From positions 1 to 25,498 of the IMG/VR virus record IMGVR_UViG_3300031951_001103: a stretch of 25,498 bases of DNA. One strand, given 5' to 3'. The position numbers were made by a program, and so were the translations under genes. Below are positions 1 through 6,104 of this stretch, in pieces; positions within the stretch are counted from its first letter, which is position 1, and each line of letters starts with the position of its first letter. The notes under the pieces were generated by a model that searched no databases, was not told the origin of the DNA, and saw nothing but the letters and a program-made list of their open reading frames with translations. The DNA is from a virus.

Positions 1-834
1 CCAGAAGCACCACCAGCTGTCAAACCTCCAACAGCCGCAAAGATTCCACCTGTAGTGGTGAGTGGTACAAAAGGTTTAGTTTTGGGTGCTTTAGTTGCTG
101 CCGGTTATTCTAAACAAGCACAGGCCAATGTAATGGCCAATGTGGATAAAGAATCAAATTTTAAACCAAGAAGTGAAGAACTTGGTAAATACTCAGCAAA
201 AACATTATTCAAGTTATATGGACCTCCTGGTGTACCAGATGGCCAGCCAGCCGATGGTAAAAATAAAGTTCGATTTCAATCTATGAGTGAAGCACAGGCG
301 GTTGTGAGTAAAGGACCTGAAGCTGTAGGTGATGTTATCTATGGTGGTCGTATGGGTAATGATAAACCAGGTGATGGTTTTAAATATCGTGGCCGTGGTT
401 TCATACAGATTACAGGTAAAGAAAACTATGACAAAGTTGGTAAATTGATTGGTGTTGATTTAGTAAACAATCCTGATTTAGCCAATGATCCCGAAGTTGC
501 TGCAAAAATTGTACCGGCATTCTTTAAGTTACGATTAAAGAAACCAGAAGATTTAGAAAATATTGATGCAGTGAACAAAGCGGTAGGATCTGCTAGTGTG
601 CAGTCAAGAGAAGATAGAAAAAAACTGGCTGTTGCATATGCCGCTGAGTTAAATACTGGTAATCAACTCAGTGCATCTTCTACTGAAAATAGAGAACTGA
701 AAAAGAATATGACGGATTCTGCACCGGCTCCAGTTATTGTAAATAATAACAATACAACTCAAACAAAGAAACAAACACCTATGCCACCACCTGCAGGTGA
801 TGATAGATCCGCATATGCAAAGAAAGTAAACTAA
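1..834 (+). CDS. Virion-associated GH19-type muralytic protein (5' end outside window)
   Basis: The frame is open to the left edge, so the gene starts upstream; the GTG codons near 55 are not needed as starts. The protein carries a glycoside hydrolase 19 / chitinase-like lysozyme core. The candidate catalytic Glu lies in the VDKESNF stretch (codon at 151-153), followed by the family signature YGGRMGN, then GDGFKYRGRGFIQITGKENY (codons about 340-430) and a late NPDLAND segment. Such domains cut peptidoglycan, and in phages they occur as endolysins or as tail or baseplate lysozymes. The C-terminus is a low-complexity Asn/Thr/Pro tail (NNNNTT...PMPPPAGDD), which fits a structural protein better than a free endolysin. 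The next gene, also rightward, starts immediately after the stop and has a similar tail motif. Muralytic fold is confident; the virion location is inference. Confidence 0.8.
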   Translation, partial: PEAPPAVKPPTAAKIPPVVVSGTKGLVLGALVAAGYSKQAQANVMANVDKESNFKPRSEELGKYSAKTLFKLYGPPGVPDGQPADGKNKVRFQSMSEAQAVVSKGPEAVGDVIYGGRMGNDKPGDGFKYRGRGFIQITGKENYDKVGKLIGVDLVNNPDLANDPEVAAKIVPAFFKLRLKKPEDLENIDAVNKAVGSASVQSREDRKKLAVAYAAELNTGNQLSASSTENRELKKNMTDSAPAPVIVNNNNTTQTKKQTPMPPPAGDDRSAYAKKVN

Positions 835-2106
835 ATGGATTACTATAAAGCACAATCGATTCGTAAAACAGGTTTATCTGATTTAATTGCCAATGAAATC
901 ACTGGTGGTGGTAGCATTACTTCTTCTATTGGTAAAGGCATTTCACAAAAATCATCAGCGGCTATGACTGGCCTTAAACAAAAGTTTGACCCATTAAACA
1001 TTGCTAAGTTTGTAACTGGTGGTTCTAATTTAGCGCCTGCGATGTTAGGTCGTTTGACTGGTAGAAAAGAAAAAGATATTAAATTTTTTACTGGTAAAAA
1101 ACAGTATGATACTGCATCAAAAATAAAACCAGTAGAATCTGGTGATGGCCTGAATGATATTTTAGGTAAAATGTTGAACTTTATGCAAAGTATCAATGCA
1201 GCTGAAAAAGCAAGACGAGATAAAGCCAATCAGTTTGCAGAAGAAAATGCATCTGAAAAAGAAAGACGCCACAAAGAACTGATTGAAGCCATTACAGGCC
1301 AAAAATACACCGGTAAAACAGCTGCAAAAATACAAAATCCTGAATCACCTGGAGGTGGTGGTATAGTTGATGATGTTTTGTCAAGTTTAGGTTTAGCAAA
1401 GATTGCTAAATCTGCATTGAGTGGTTTAGGTAAATTGGCTACATTTGCTGTTGGTCCTGTTGGATTACCATTGCTTGCCGCAGCCGCTATTGGAGGATTT
1501 GGGTATTTCATATACAAAGCATTAAAAGAAGAACCTAGTTATGAAGCAGAACAAGAAGCCAAAGGCATAAAACAAGCAGAATCAGTTGGTGGATTGGCTG
1601 GTGTTGCTGATGAAAGAGAAAAACGCAAAGCAATGCCAGAGTATGATAGAACTATGGCAGAGATAAAAGATTTTGAAACATATCAAAATGAAGGTGAGAA
1701 ATTAACCAACAAACAACTAGAAGGATTTGGTAAAAGAGGACCAGGTGCCTTAGAGGCTGTTGAAGATTATAAAGTGGCTCGTGATAAGTATCAGAAGATT
1801 GTAGGTGAAACACCTGAGATGGTTACACCAGCATCACCGCCAGCTACTGAAAGTATGACACCAACATCTTCACCAGCGAGTGAAGTACCAGCTACTGAAC
1901 CGGCCGCAGGTGCAAAACTCAGCCAAGTTCAAAGTGAAAATATGAATCTCAATATACCCGAAAGTAAAGAAGATCCATCTTCTATTATCAATAACAATTC
2001 AGTTAAAAGTTATGCAGAGGGTGGCGGAAAGATTCCAATGCCTGCGGTGAGAAATCAAGAACCAACATTTCAAGATATGATATTATACAGTACCAGAGTT
2101 GTATAA
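835..2106 (+). CDS. Probable virion structural protein with hydrophobic segment
   Basis: This 423-residue protein starts at an ATG directly abutting the stop of the muralytic gene, so the two are co-translated. The first third is Gly/Ser/Lys-rich. A charged, probably helical stretch follows (about residues 115-150, many E/K/R). Next is a Gly/Ala-rich hydrophobic segment (about 200-230, with GLPLLAAAAIGGFGYFIY) and a Pro/Thr/Ser/Glu-rich linker (about 325-360). The C-terminus has an INNNS patch and ends PTFQDMILYSTRVV. Paired Asn-rich and PMP motifs at both C-termini suggest the two products share a particle location. I recognise the layout as typical of T4-like aquatic phage virion proteins but cannot assign a named tail or baseplate component. 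The hydrophobic segment could reflect membrane insertion during infection; that is inference. Confidence 0.65.
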   Translation: MDYYKAQSIRKTGLSDLIANEITGGGSITSSIGKGISQKSSAAMTGLKQKFDPLNIAKFVTGGSNLAPAMLGRLTGRKEKDIKFFTGKKQYDTASKIKPVESGDGLNDILGKMLNFMQSINAAEKARRDKANQFAEENASEKERRHKELIEAITGQKYTGKTAAKIQNPESPGGGGIVDDVLSSLGLAKIAKSALSGLGKLATFAVGPVGLPLLAAAAIGGFGYFIYKALKEEPSYEAEQEAKGIKQAESVGGLAGVADEREKRKAMPEYDRTMAEIKDFETYQNEGEKLTNKQLEGFGKRGPGALEAVEDYKVARDKYQKIVGETPEMVTPASPPATESMTPTSSPASEVPATEPAAGAKLSQVQSENMNLNIPESKEDPSSIINNNSVKSYAEGGGKIPMPAVRNQEPTFQDMILYSTRVV

Positions 2107-2111
2107 TAACC

Positions 2112-2145
2112 AATAAAAAACCCACCGTAAAGGTGGGTTTCTTTT
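2112..2145. terminator. Bidirectional rho-independent terminator
   Basis: A perfect 9-bp stem (AAACCCACC at 2118-2126 with GGTGGGTTT at 2132-2140) encloses a GTAAA loop. It is flanked by an A-run on the left and a T-run on the right, so it has a U-tract when read from either strand. It lies between the convergent ends of the rightward virion genes and the leftward gp32-side operon. Confidence 0.9.
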
Positions 2146-2158
2146 AAGTGAGAAAAGA

Positions 2159-2290
2159 TTACTTCTTCTTTTCGTCTTTCTTAACTTCTGCTTTAGGTGC
2201 TTCTTTCTTTGGTTCTTCTTTCTTAGCAGGTGCCTGAGCAAATGCTGCAACAGCGAACATAGAAGCTACGAGTGCGGTAAGATACTTCAT
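2159..2290 (-). CDS. Small secreted Lys/Glu/Ala/Pro-rich protein, 43 aa
   Basis: The ATG at 2290 is preceded by GAAAGGAAGTAAA, nearly identical to the ribosome-binding site of gp32 just upstream, so strong translation is expected. Residues 1-19 form a signal peptide (MKYLTALVASMFAVAAFAQ, with a likely AFA cleavage site). The remaining roughly 24 residues are almost only K, E, P and A (for example KKEEPKKEAPKAEVKKDEKKK). It is the last gene before the shared terminator. Short secreted Lys/Ala-rich proteins of this kind are known from proteobacterial genomes, so a host-derived gene is possible. The mature product would be a highly charged periplasmic peptide; no function can be assigned. Too short to be found by length-limited gene callers. 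Confidence 0.75.
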   Translation of the reverse strand: MKYLTALVASMFAVAAFAQAPAKKEEPKKEAPKAEVKKDEKKK

Positions 2291-2336
2291 TTTACTTCCT
2301 TTCAATCAAAGTTAAAAAATCACAAACAACTCATTA

Positions 2337-3221
2337 TCAATCTTCTTCAGCTAACTTGCTGAAGTAAGCCATATCATCATCTTCAGAATCATCTTTAAAT
2401 GGAGAATCTTCTGCTACTGCCTTAGGTGCAGGCTTTGCTTTGGCTTGTTCTACGGTTGTGCGTGGTGCTTCACCATTGAGACCGAGAACTTTGTCTAAAC
2501 GTTGCTTCAAAGCATCATATGACTTGAACTCACCAGCTTTTAATAGTTCCTGTAGAGAATGTTCAGACTTCCAAATCTTCTCTAACTCATCATCATCACT
2601 CAACAAAGGTGCTGGTGATTCAAATTCAGACTTATCATAGTTCTGATAACCTTCAACCTTACGAATCTTTAACTTGAAGTTGGCACCTTTCCATAAATCA
2701 AATGGATTGATTGCCTGTTCATCTTCAAACTGAGGATTCATGGCTTCTGAAATCTTATCAAAGATTTTCTTACCAAACTTAAACAATTTGACCTGACCTT
2801 CATTTTCAGGATGTTTTGGGTCTGATACAATATAAACGTTGGCAATGTAATTTAGTTTACGTTTTTGCTTACGGACAATATCTTTATTTGCTTCAATACC
2901 AGAATTCCACAATGCAGAATTATGTTCACAAACAGGACATTTTTCATCTTTGGTTGTCAAACAATTATCGATTAACCAACCACCTGGACCTTGAAATCCA
3001 TGTGAGAAGATTTTAACCCATGGTAAACCATCTTCACCATCTGCTGCCGAAGCAGGCAGAAAACGAATCGTAGCCATGCCGTTGCCAGCTTTGTCTACTT
3101 CTGGTCGCCAGTAGTTATCGGATTTATCGTTGCCCTCGGATGAGGTATTGAGTGCCTCGATTGCTTTAGATAGTTTGTCGAGGTTGCCAGATTGGCGTTT
3201 GAGGTTCGCAAATGAACTCAT
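2337..3221 (-). CDS. 32: Single-stranded DNA-binding protein gp32
   Basis: This 294-residue protein coats single-stranded DNA during replication, recombination and repair. The basic N-terminus (NLKRQS) matches the cooperative-binding region of T4 gp32. The zinc site is visible as H74, C87, C95 and C98, with the T4 spacing H-X12-C and a final C-X2-C. The core continues through FHGFQGPGGW-type aromatic and Gly motifs. The tail after residue 255 is a Pro/Lys/Ala linker followed by an acidic end (EDSPFKDDSEDDD), which in T4 contacts gp59, polymerase and other partners. Length is close to T4's 301. It has its own consensus promoter overlapping the end of the HAD gene and a strong AAAGGAAG ribosome-binding site. 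gp59 and gp33 lie upstream in the same direction, the T4 order. Confidence 0.97.
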   Translation of the reverse strand: MSSFANLKRQSGNLDKLSKAIEALNTSSEGNDKSDNYWRPEVDKAGNGMATIRFLPASAADGEDGLPWVKIFSHGFQGPGGWLIDNCLTTKDEKCPVCEHNSALWNSGIEANKDIVRKQKRKLNYIANVYIVSDPKHPENEGQVKLFKFGKKIFDKISEAMNPQFEDEQAINPFDLWKGANFKLKIRKVEGYQNYDKSEFESPAPLLSDDDELEKIWKSEHSLQELLKAGEFKSYDALKQRLDKVLGLNGEAPRTTVEQAKAKPAPKAVAEDSPFKDDSEDDDMAYFSKLAEED

Positions 3222-3290
3222 AATTTACTTCCTTTCGTATAAACGGATTATTAACGGTGTATAAAAAAACGGCTTGTCCACATACTTCTC

Positions 3291-3319
3291 ATTATATAAG
3301 AATATTTATCCAATGTCAA
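3291..3319 (-). promoter_or_regulatory. Consensus sigma70-type promoter of gp32
   Basis: On the minus strand a perfect TTGACA (3319-3314) is separated by 17 bases from a perfect TATAAT (3296-3291). The -35 box contains the TGA stop codon of the HAD gene. The spacer also contains GATAAATA (3310-3303), one base from the T4 late consensus TATAAATA, so early and late use of the same region is possible. An untranslated leader of about 65 bases precedes gp32. Confidence 0.85.
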
Positions 3320-3801
3320 GTATACATTTTCAAAATACCGATGGTAGTTAAGGCATCTGTGTGAAGTATACCAATACCACCATCTACTCTCCATTGGTCA
3401 ATGTTTACGCCTGTATCATCAATCAATAGATGGTCTGGTTTGGCATAGGTTCGTTTTAACCTTTTGCCTGGTACTAAATTAATTGGATAATGAATACCAT
3501 GTTTCAGTAACCATTCTGTCTTTTGTGGTGCAATCGCATCATGTCTTTTTTCAGAAGCTGTTGAAGATAAAATCTCAACAGGAATACCTGTGCTATCTAA
3601 AAATTGTAACAATAATTTTGCATCTTGGGTCATGTCTAGTTTGGCAAATTGTCCTGTTTCAATGAAGTTATCAAACAATTTATAAAACTCTTTCTTGTCG
3701 TCCGCTTCTTTTGGTGACATTCTATACAACTGTCTGTATTGTTTGTCAAAGTCAGCAATCACACCATCCATGTCCAAGTATATCTTGGTAACTCTACGCA
3801 T
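3316..3801 (-). CDS. HAD-superfamily phosphatase (nucleotidase-like)
   Basis: This 161-residue protein has the haloacid-dehalogenase motifs in order. Motif I is YLDMDGVIADF, with nucleophile D10 and acid/base D12. Motif II Ser/Thr lies in EILSSTAS (about 79-81), a Lys near 121 can serve as motif III, and motif IV is LLIDDTGVNI (D128/D129). Enzymes of this type hydrolyse phosphomonoesters through a phospho-aspartate; the size and DMDGV pattern resemble 5'(3')-deoxyribonucleotidases. Its start overlaps the end of gp59 by a few bases and its stop lies inside the gp32 promoter, placing it within the 32-59-33 module. A role in nucleotide turnover is inferred; a 3'-phosphatase for DNA or RNA ends is an alternative. 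Confidence 0.85.
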   Translation of the reverse strand: MRRVTKIYLDMDGVIADFDKQYRQLYRMSPKEADDKKEFYKLFDNFIETGQFAKLDMTQDAKLLLQFLDSTGIPVEILSSTASEKRHDAIAPQKTEWLLKHGIHYPINLVPGKRLKRTYAKPDHLLIDDTGVNIDQWRVDGGIGILHTDALTTIGILKMYT

Positions 3802-4402
3802 ATTCTTTAATCTTTTCTTTTAAAATCTGTTTAAACTTTTCTTTATCATAATGTAGAAATGCTTTATACTTTTGGCATTTCATTTTAAAATTTGGCCACA
3901 CAATATCATCATAGATTTGTTTTTCCCACATCGGAAAGAAATTCATAATATCATCTAAAATGATAAGTGTTTCAATTGTAATATCACCTTGTTGAGCACA
4001 TTGCATTAATAATGGAAATTCATTCTTTCTAACCATTAATAATTCATTTGGTACATCAACTCTATCTAACAGTTTAATTATATCAGACTCAAAGGTATAA
4101 GTCAAGCTTTGTATTCTTTTCTGCCACTTCTTATAATTTTCTTCAGAATCAGGTCCTATTATATCACCGACCCATTGAATATCGCTTACCAAAAAGTTGG
4201 CAAGATAATAATCTTTTAATTCTGTCAATCCAAATTTACGAGATAAACGGTAGAATGAATACTTGTCTTTTCTGGTAGAGAATGTGGTTTTGGTAACATT
4301 AGTCTTACCATTGTATTTGATATAGTCGTAACTATCGGATGTGAAATGCAACTTTAACGCATGAAATAATGCGTAAGCGGCAAAACCTGAATTTTCAATC
4401 AT
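3794..4402 (-). CDS. 59: Replicative helicase loader gp59
   Basis: This 202-residue protein aligns by eye with T4 gp59 (217 aa). The N-terminal YDYIKYNGK segment corresponds to T4 YDVIKYNW. It is followed by the shared RKDKYSFYRLSRKFGL-like block (T4 RRDKYFFQKLSEKYKL), the NFLVSDIQWVGDI block (T4 NLVANQDAWIGDI) and a C-terminal helical half with TLIILDDIMNFF (T4 TFILLDSFLNII). gp59 binds fork DNA and gp32 and loads the gp41 helicase. It lies between gp33 and the HAD gene, with gp32 next, so physical and functional partners are neighbours. The start is the only ATG that preserves the N-terminal block. Confidence 0.95.
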   Translation of the reverse strand: MIENSGFAAYALFHALKLHFTSDSYDYIKYNGKTNVTKTTFSTRKDKYSFYRLSRKFGLTELKDYYLANFLVSDIQWVGDIIGPDSEENYKKWQKRIQSLTYTFESDIIKLLDRVDVPNELLMVRKNEFPLLMQCAQQGDITIETLIILDDIMNFFPMWEKQIYDDIVWPNFKMKCQKYKAFLHYDKEKFKQILKEKIKEYA

Positions 4403-4408
4403 AACAAT

Positions 4409-4630
4409 TTAAAGAGGTAACTTTGAACTCTTTTTAATCAAATTTAATTCTTGTGCTTCTTCTTTAATCTTTGCTTTGAGAGCGGAAGAAATTAAAGTGG
4501 ATGCCACTTCAACTTCTAATCCTGTTTCTTTGCAATGGTGTAGAATGGCATCCATGTGATTACATTTCAATTTGGATGCCAACTCCTCAATCATCATACT
4601 AAATTCTTTAATCTCACCTTTTGTTGGCAT
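4409..4630 (-). CDS. 33: Late-transcription co-activator gp33
   Basis: The start chosen is the ATG at 4630, giving 73 residues beginning MPTKGEIKEF. The frame is open further to 4672, but that would overlap the preceding gene by about 40 bases, whereas 4630 leaves one base and has AGAGAAG upstream. The central block NHMDAILHHCKETGLEVEVASTLI and the EEAQELNLIK stretch correspond by eye to the C-terminal half of T4 gp33 (SYLEATTAFLEENSIPETQF...SEAIDENLL). gp33 bridges RNA polymerase and the sliding clamp to activate late promoters. The hydrophobic clamp-binding end expected of the family would be the final KLPL, shorter than T4's. Position directly before gp59 matches T4. Confidence 0.85.
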   Translation of the reverse strand: MPTKGEIKEFSMMIEELASKLKCNHMDAILHHCKETGLEVEVASTLISSALKAKIKEEAQELNLIKKSSKLPL

Positions 4631-4631
4631 A

Positions 4632-5174
4632 TTATATTTTACTTCTCTCTTTATAAAAAATGTGGTTACCAATCTGTGTAATTTTTGGTAAATTCCAATT
4701 AGGCTTCACATAATTGGCATGATAATACATGGCCTTCTCTTTGTGTAGTGTAACATGAGCAACTTCAGATGTCAAGGCTTTCTTTGCAACAAGTACCGAT
4801 TCTTCCCATTGGTATGGGTTACGAATCATACTGTATGCCTGATTACAGAACCAAGAGAACTGGCAGACCATTCTACCATTCACTTCATCTTTTTGTTTTA
4901 CAACACCACAAACGGTCTTTGGAAATTTGCCAGAGTTTACACGATTGAGTGTTACTTGTGCTACTGCCAGTTTACCTTCAAAGGACTCACTAGCAGATTC
5001 ATAATAAATGTTTTCAGCAAGGCATTGTACCTCATTACTGAAATGATTGCCAAGGTTTGAAACAGTTACTTTGTTTGCTTGTGCCTTGGCTACGGGAATT
5101 AGTAGATTAACTGCAATAAGAGCTGTTGAGATTGCAATTAAAAATTTATTTGTTACTTTACGGTTGAAATACAT
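4632..5174 (-). CDS. Secreted SleB-type cell-wall hydrolase
   Basis: This 180-residue protein has a classical N-terminal signal sequence: a basic start, a hydrophobic run at about 11-28 and VAKAQA cleavage near residue 31. The remainder is a cell-wall hydrolase of the SleB family. CLAENIYYESASES (candidate catalytic Glu at 54) is followed by GKLAVAQVTLNRVNSG, FPKTVCGVV, CQFSWFC and the late AMYYHANYVKPNW segment. Cysteines 51, 89, 104 and 110 may form disulphides in the periplasm. The enzyme should cut peptidoglycan glycan strands. Export through the host Sec system would make it a holin-independent or signal-arrest type endolysin. The ribosome-binding site is AAGGAAG. It sits next to gp33, and the two tiny membrane proteins upstream of the tmRNA are the nearest holin candidates. 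Family is confident; lysis role is inferred. Confidence 0.85.
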   Translation of the reverse strand: MYFNRKVTNKFLIAISTALIAVNLLIPVAKAQANKVTVSNLGNHFSNEVQCLAENIYYESASESFEGKLAVAQVTLNRVNSGKFPKTVCGVVKQKDEVNGRMVCQFSWFCNQAYSMIRNPYQWEESVLVAKKALTSEVAHVTLHKEKAMYYHANYVKPNWNLPKITQIGNHIFYKERSKI

Positions 5175-5194
5175 TTTTCTTCCTTATTGATTAC

Positions 5195-5216
5195 GGCGGC
5201 CAAACTTCTGACCGCC
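5195..5216 (-). promoter_or_regulatory. Intergenic RNA hairpin before the SleB gene
   Basis: On the minus strand GGCGGTC pairs with GGCCGCC (seven pairs including one G-T) around an eight-base loop. It lies between the stop of the 90-residue gene and the ribosome-binding site of the hydrolase. No U-tract follows, so it is unlikely to be a simple terminator. mRNA processing, stability or partial attenuation are possible. Confidence 0.4.
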
Positions 5217-5227
5217 TTGGTCTCCAA

Positions 5228-5500
5228 TTACGAATTAGTTTTCGATTTTATTTTAACTTCAGGTTGTGGAGGGGTTTGAGAAACGAATAGATTGAGGGCT
5301 TCTGCCTTCTTAACTATATCTGTTTCTGTGGGGAATGGTGGCAATTCGGGGATATCAGGTGATTCTAAACCGGCAATTTTTGCTGCCTCAACCTGTGTGT
5401 GCCATTGTTCTAGTTTAGCGCTTCTGTTATATGAATACTCATCAGATACTAAACCTTGTGCCATTTTTAATAATTCTAGGCGAATTTCATATGGTGTCAT
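5228..5500 (-). CDS. Conserved T4-like phage protein of unknown function
   Basis: This 90-residue protein has a helical N-terminal half (MTPYEIRLELLKMAQGL...) and a Pro-rich middle (SPDIPELPPFPTETD). I recognise the MTPYEIRLELLKMA start as recurring in aquatic T4-like phages near replication and late-regulation genes, but know no function. AGGAGTG lies eight bases before the ATG. It follows the tmRNA and precedes the SleB hydrolase; a GATAAATA sequence near 5571-5564 might act as a weak late promoter for it. Confidence 0.7.
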   Translation of the reverse strand: MTPYEIRLELLKMAQGLVSDEYSYNRSAKLEQWHTQVEAAKIAGLESPDIPELPPFPTETDIVKKAEALNLFVSQTPPQPEVKIKSKTNS

Positions 5501-5618
5501 ACTTTCACTCCTGTGTGTGTTAATGTGTGTAATGTATCAGCGGTTTGTGTGTTGCTGATATATTATTTATCCAGGTGATTCTGTTGCTAAGTTCACCTGG
5601 TGAAACTCCGCTTACCTA

Positions 5619-5651
5619 TCAGGCAGCAAGTGCAAACTTATTATCGTTAGC
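5619..5651 (-). other. tmRNA tag-peptide reading frame (ANDNKFALAA)
   Basis: From the resume codon GCT at 5651-5649 the frame reads ANDNKFALAA and ends with TGA, directly followed by TAG. The AND start and ALAA end match the bacterial degradation-tag pattern (E. coli ANDENYALAA), with ALAA being the ClpXP recognition end. The intact tag argues the RNA is functional and marks host or phage proteins for proteolysis rather than being a relic. Confidence 0.92.
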
Positions 5652-5732
5652 GTTTAATTTAATTAGTGATTACGCCTTCTCTGGCGATTCTCCATTGTTC
5701 TAATTATTGCCATGTCGAATCTAGGCACCCCC

Positions 5733-5800
5733 ATCAGAAGTATATTGCCACAACTATAATGTGTGTTTGCTACCGATAACTCGGTTTGTCAATATACTTT
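5733..5800 (-). other. Excised spacer between tmRNA pieces
   Basis: This 68-base segment separates the CCA end from the mature 5' end. It begins with AAGTATATTG (5799-5790), which is perfectly complementary to CAATATACTT (5747-5738) near its other end, so the precursor can form a 10-bp helix extending the acceptor stem after a short internal loop. Inside are a CCGA/TCGG mini-hairpin and a CACAC/TTGTG-type pairing. RNase P and 3' nucleases would be expected to remove it, as in known permuted tmRNAs. Confidence 0.85.
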
Positions 5801-5860
5801 TGGTGGAGGTGGTGGGAATCGCACCCACGTCCACAACAACTTTGAAACAACTTCTACGAA

Positions 5861-5971
5861 TTACTTCAATACAAAAAGCATTGCAAACACAGCCAATGCA
5901 AAAGCACAGGCACCAGTATAAAATGCAAAACTTTTTACTTTAACTTGTCTTACACAATCTTTGCTAGGCAT
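5861..5971 (-). CDS. Tiny single-span membrane protein, 36 aa
   Basis: The ATG at 5971 shares its A with the stop of the preceding 41-residue frame (TAATG), and AAAGGA lies about eight bases upstream. Residues 1-14 are polar and basic (MPSKDCVRQVKVKS) and 15-35 form one hydrophobic span (FAFYTGACAFALAVFAMLFVL) ending in Lys. Its stop lies only a few bases before the tmRNA acceptor piece. No family recognised. A holin-like or other inner-membrane role is possible given the nearby secreted hydrolase. Confidence 0.6.
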   Translation of the reverse strand: MPSKDCVRQVKVKSFAFYTGACAFALAVFAMLFVLK

Positions 5972-6096
5972 TACAGGATCCTTTCTAGTAACCAAATAAC
6001 AAAAAGAAAACTTAAACCACCAGCCAATATTTTTAAAGCTCCCAATTGTCTTTCGTTCTGCTCGGGAGTGCAGAGTTTTTTCCAATGCTTATTCAT
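5971..6096 (-). CDS. Tiny membrane protein, 41 aa, possibly leaderless
   Basis: The product begins MNKHWKKLCTPEQNERQLG and has one hydrophobic span at about residues 21-38 (LKILAGGLSFLFVIWLLE). The ATG at 6096 lies where the strong promoter at 6133-6105 would start transcription, so the mRNA may have no leader. AGGA is present at 6104-6101 but would then be largely untranscribed. It is coupled by TAATG to the 36-residue membrane protein. Function unknown. Confidence 0.6.
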   Translation of the reverse strand: MNKHWKKLCTPEQNERQLGALKILAGGLSFLFVIWLLERIL

Positions 6097-6104
6097 AGAG
6101 TCCT

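Larger units (their letters stand above)
5571..5855 (-). ncRNA. ssrA: Circularly permuted (two-piece) tmRNA
   Basis: tmRNA rescues stalled ribosomes and tags nascent peptides. Here the gene order is permuted: the acceptor piece comes first (about 5855-5801) and the coding piece second (5732 to about 5571), with a spacer between. The acceptor piece ends with T-arm GTGGG-TGCGATT-CCCAC, then CACCTCC, A and an encoded CCA (last base 5801). The coding piece starts GGGGGTG (5732-5726), which pairs fully with CACCTCC (one G-T), then carries GATTCGACATGG, the conserved tmRNA 5' motif. Helix P2 joins the pieces: CAATAA with TTGTTG, and TTAGAACAA with TTGTTTCAA (one mismatch). A CGCC-AGAGAA-GGCG stem lies where pseudoknot 1 is expected, followed by the tag frame and tandem stops. 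The outer ends are approximate: the 3' side is taken as the end of an 8-bp CCAGGTGA/TCACCTGG stem. A near-consensus promoter lies upstream at 6133-6105. Confidence 0.94.

Noticed and set aside
5801-5855. Ordinary tRNA gene
   Set aside because: A T-arm, acceptor strand and CCA are present, but no D-arm, anticodon arm or 5' acceptor strand lies upstream. The matching 5' strand is downstream after a spacer, as in a permuted tmRNA.
5761-5943. Rightward 60-codon frame across the tmRNA acceptor piece
   Set aside because: The interval is explained by the tmRNA on the minus strand; the apparent peptide is translation of structured RNA sequence.
5861-6085. Single 74-codon leftward frame upstream of the tmRNA
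   Set aside because: Its start lacks a good ribosome-binding site and its first half overlaps the better-supported 41-aa membrane frame. Only its last 36 codons, with their own ribosome-binding site, are kept as a gene.
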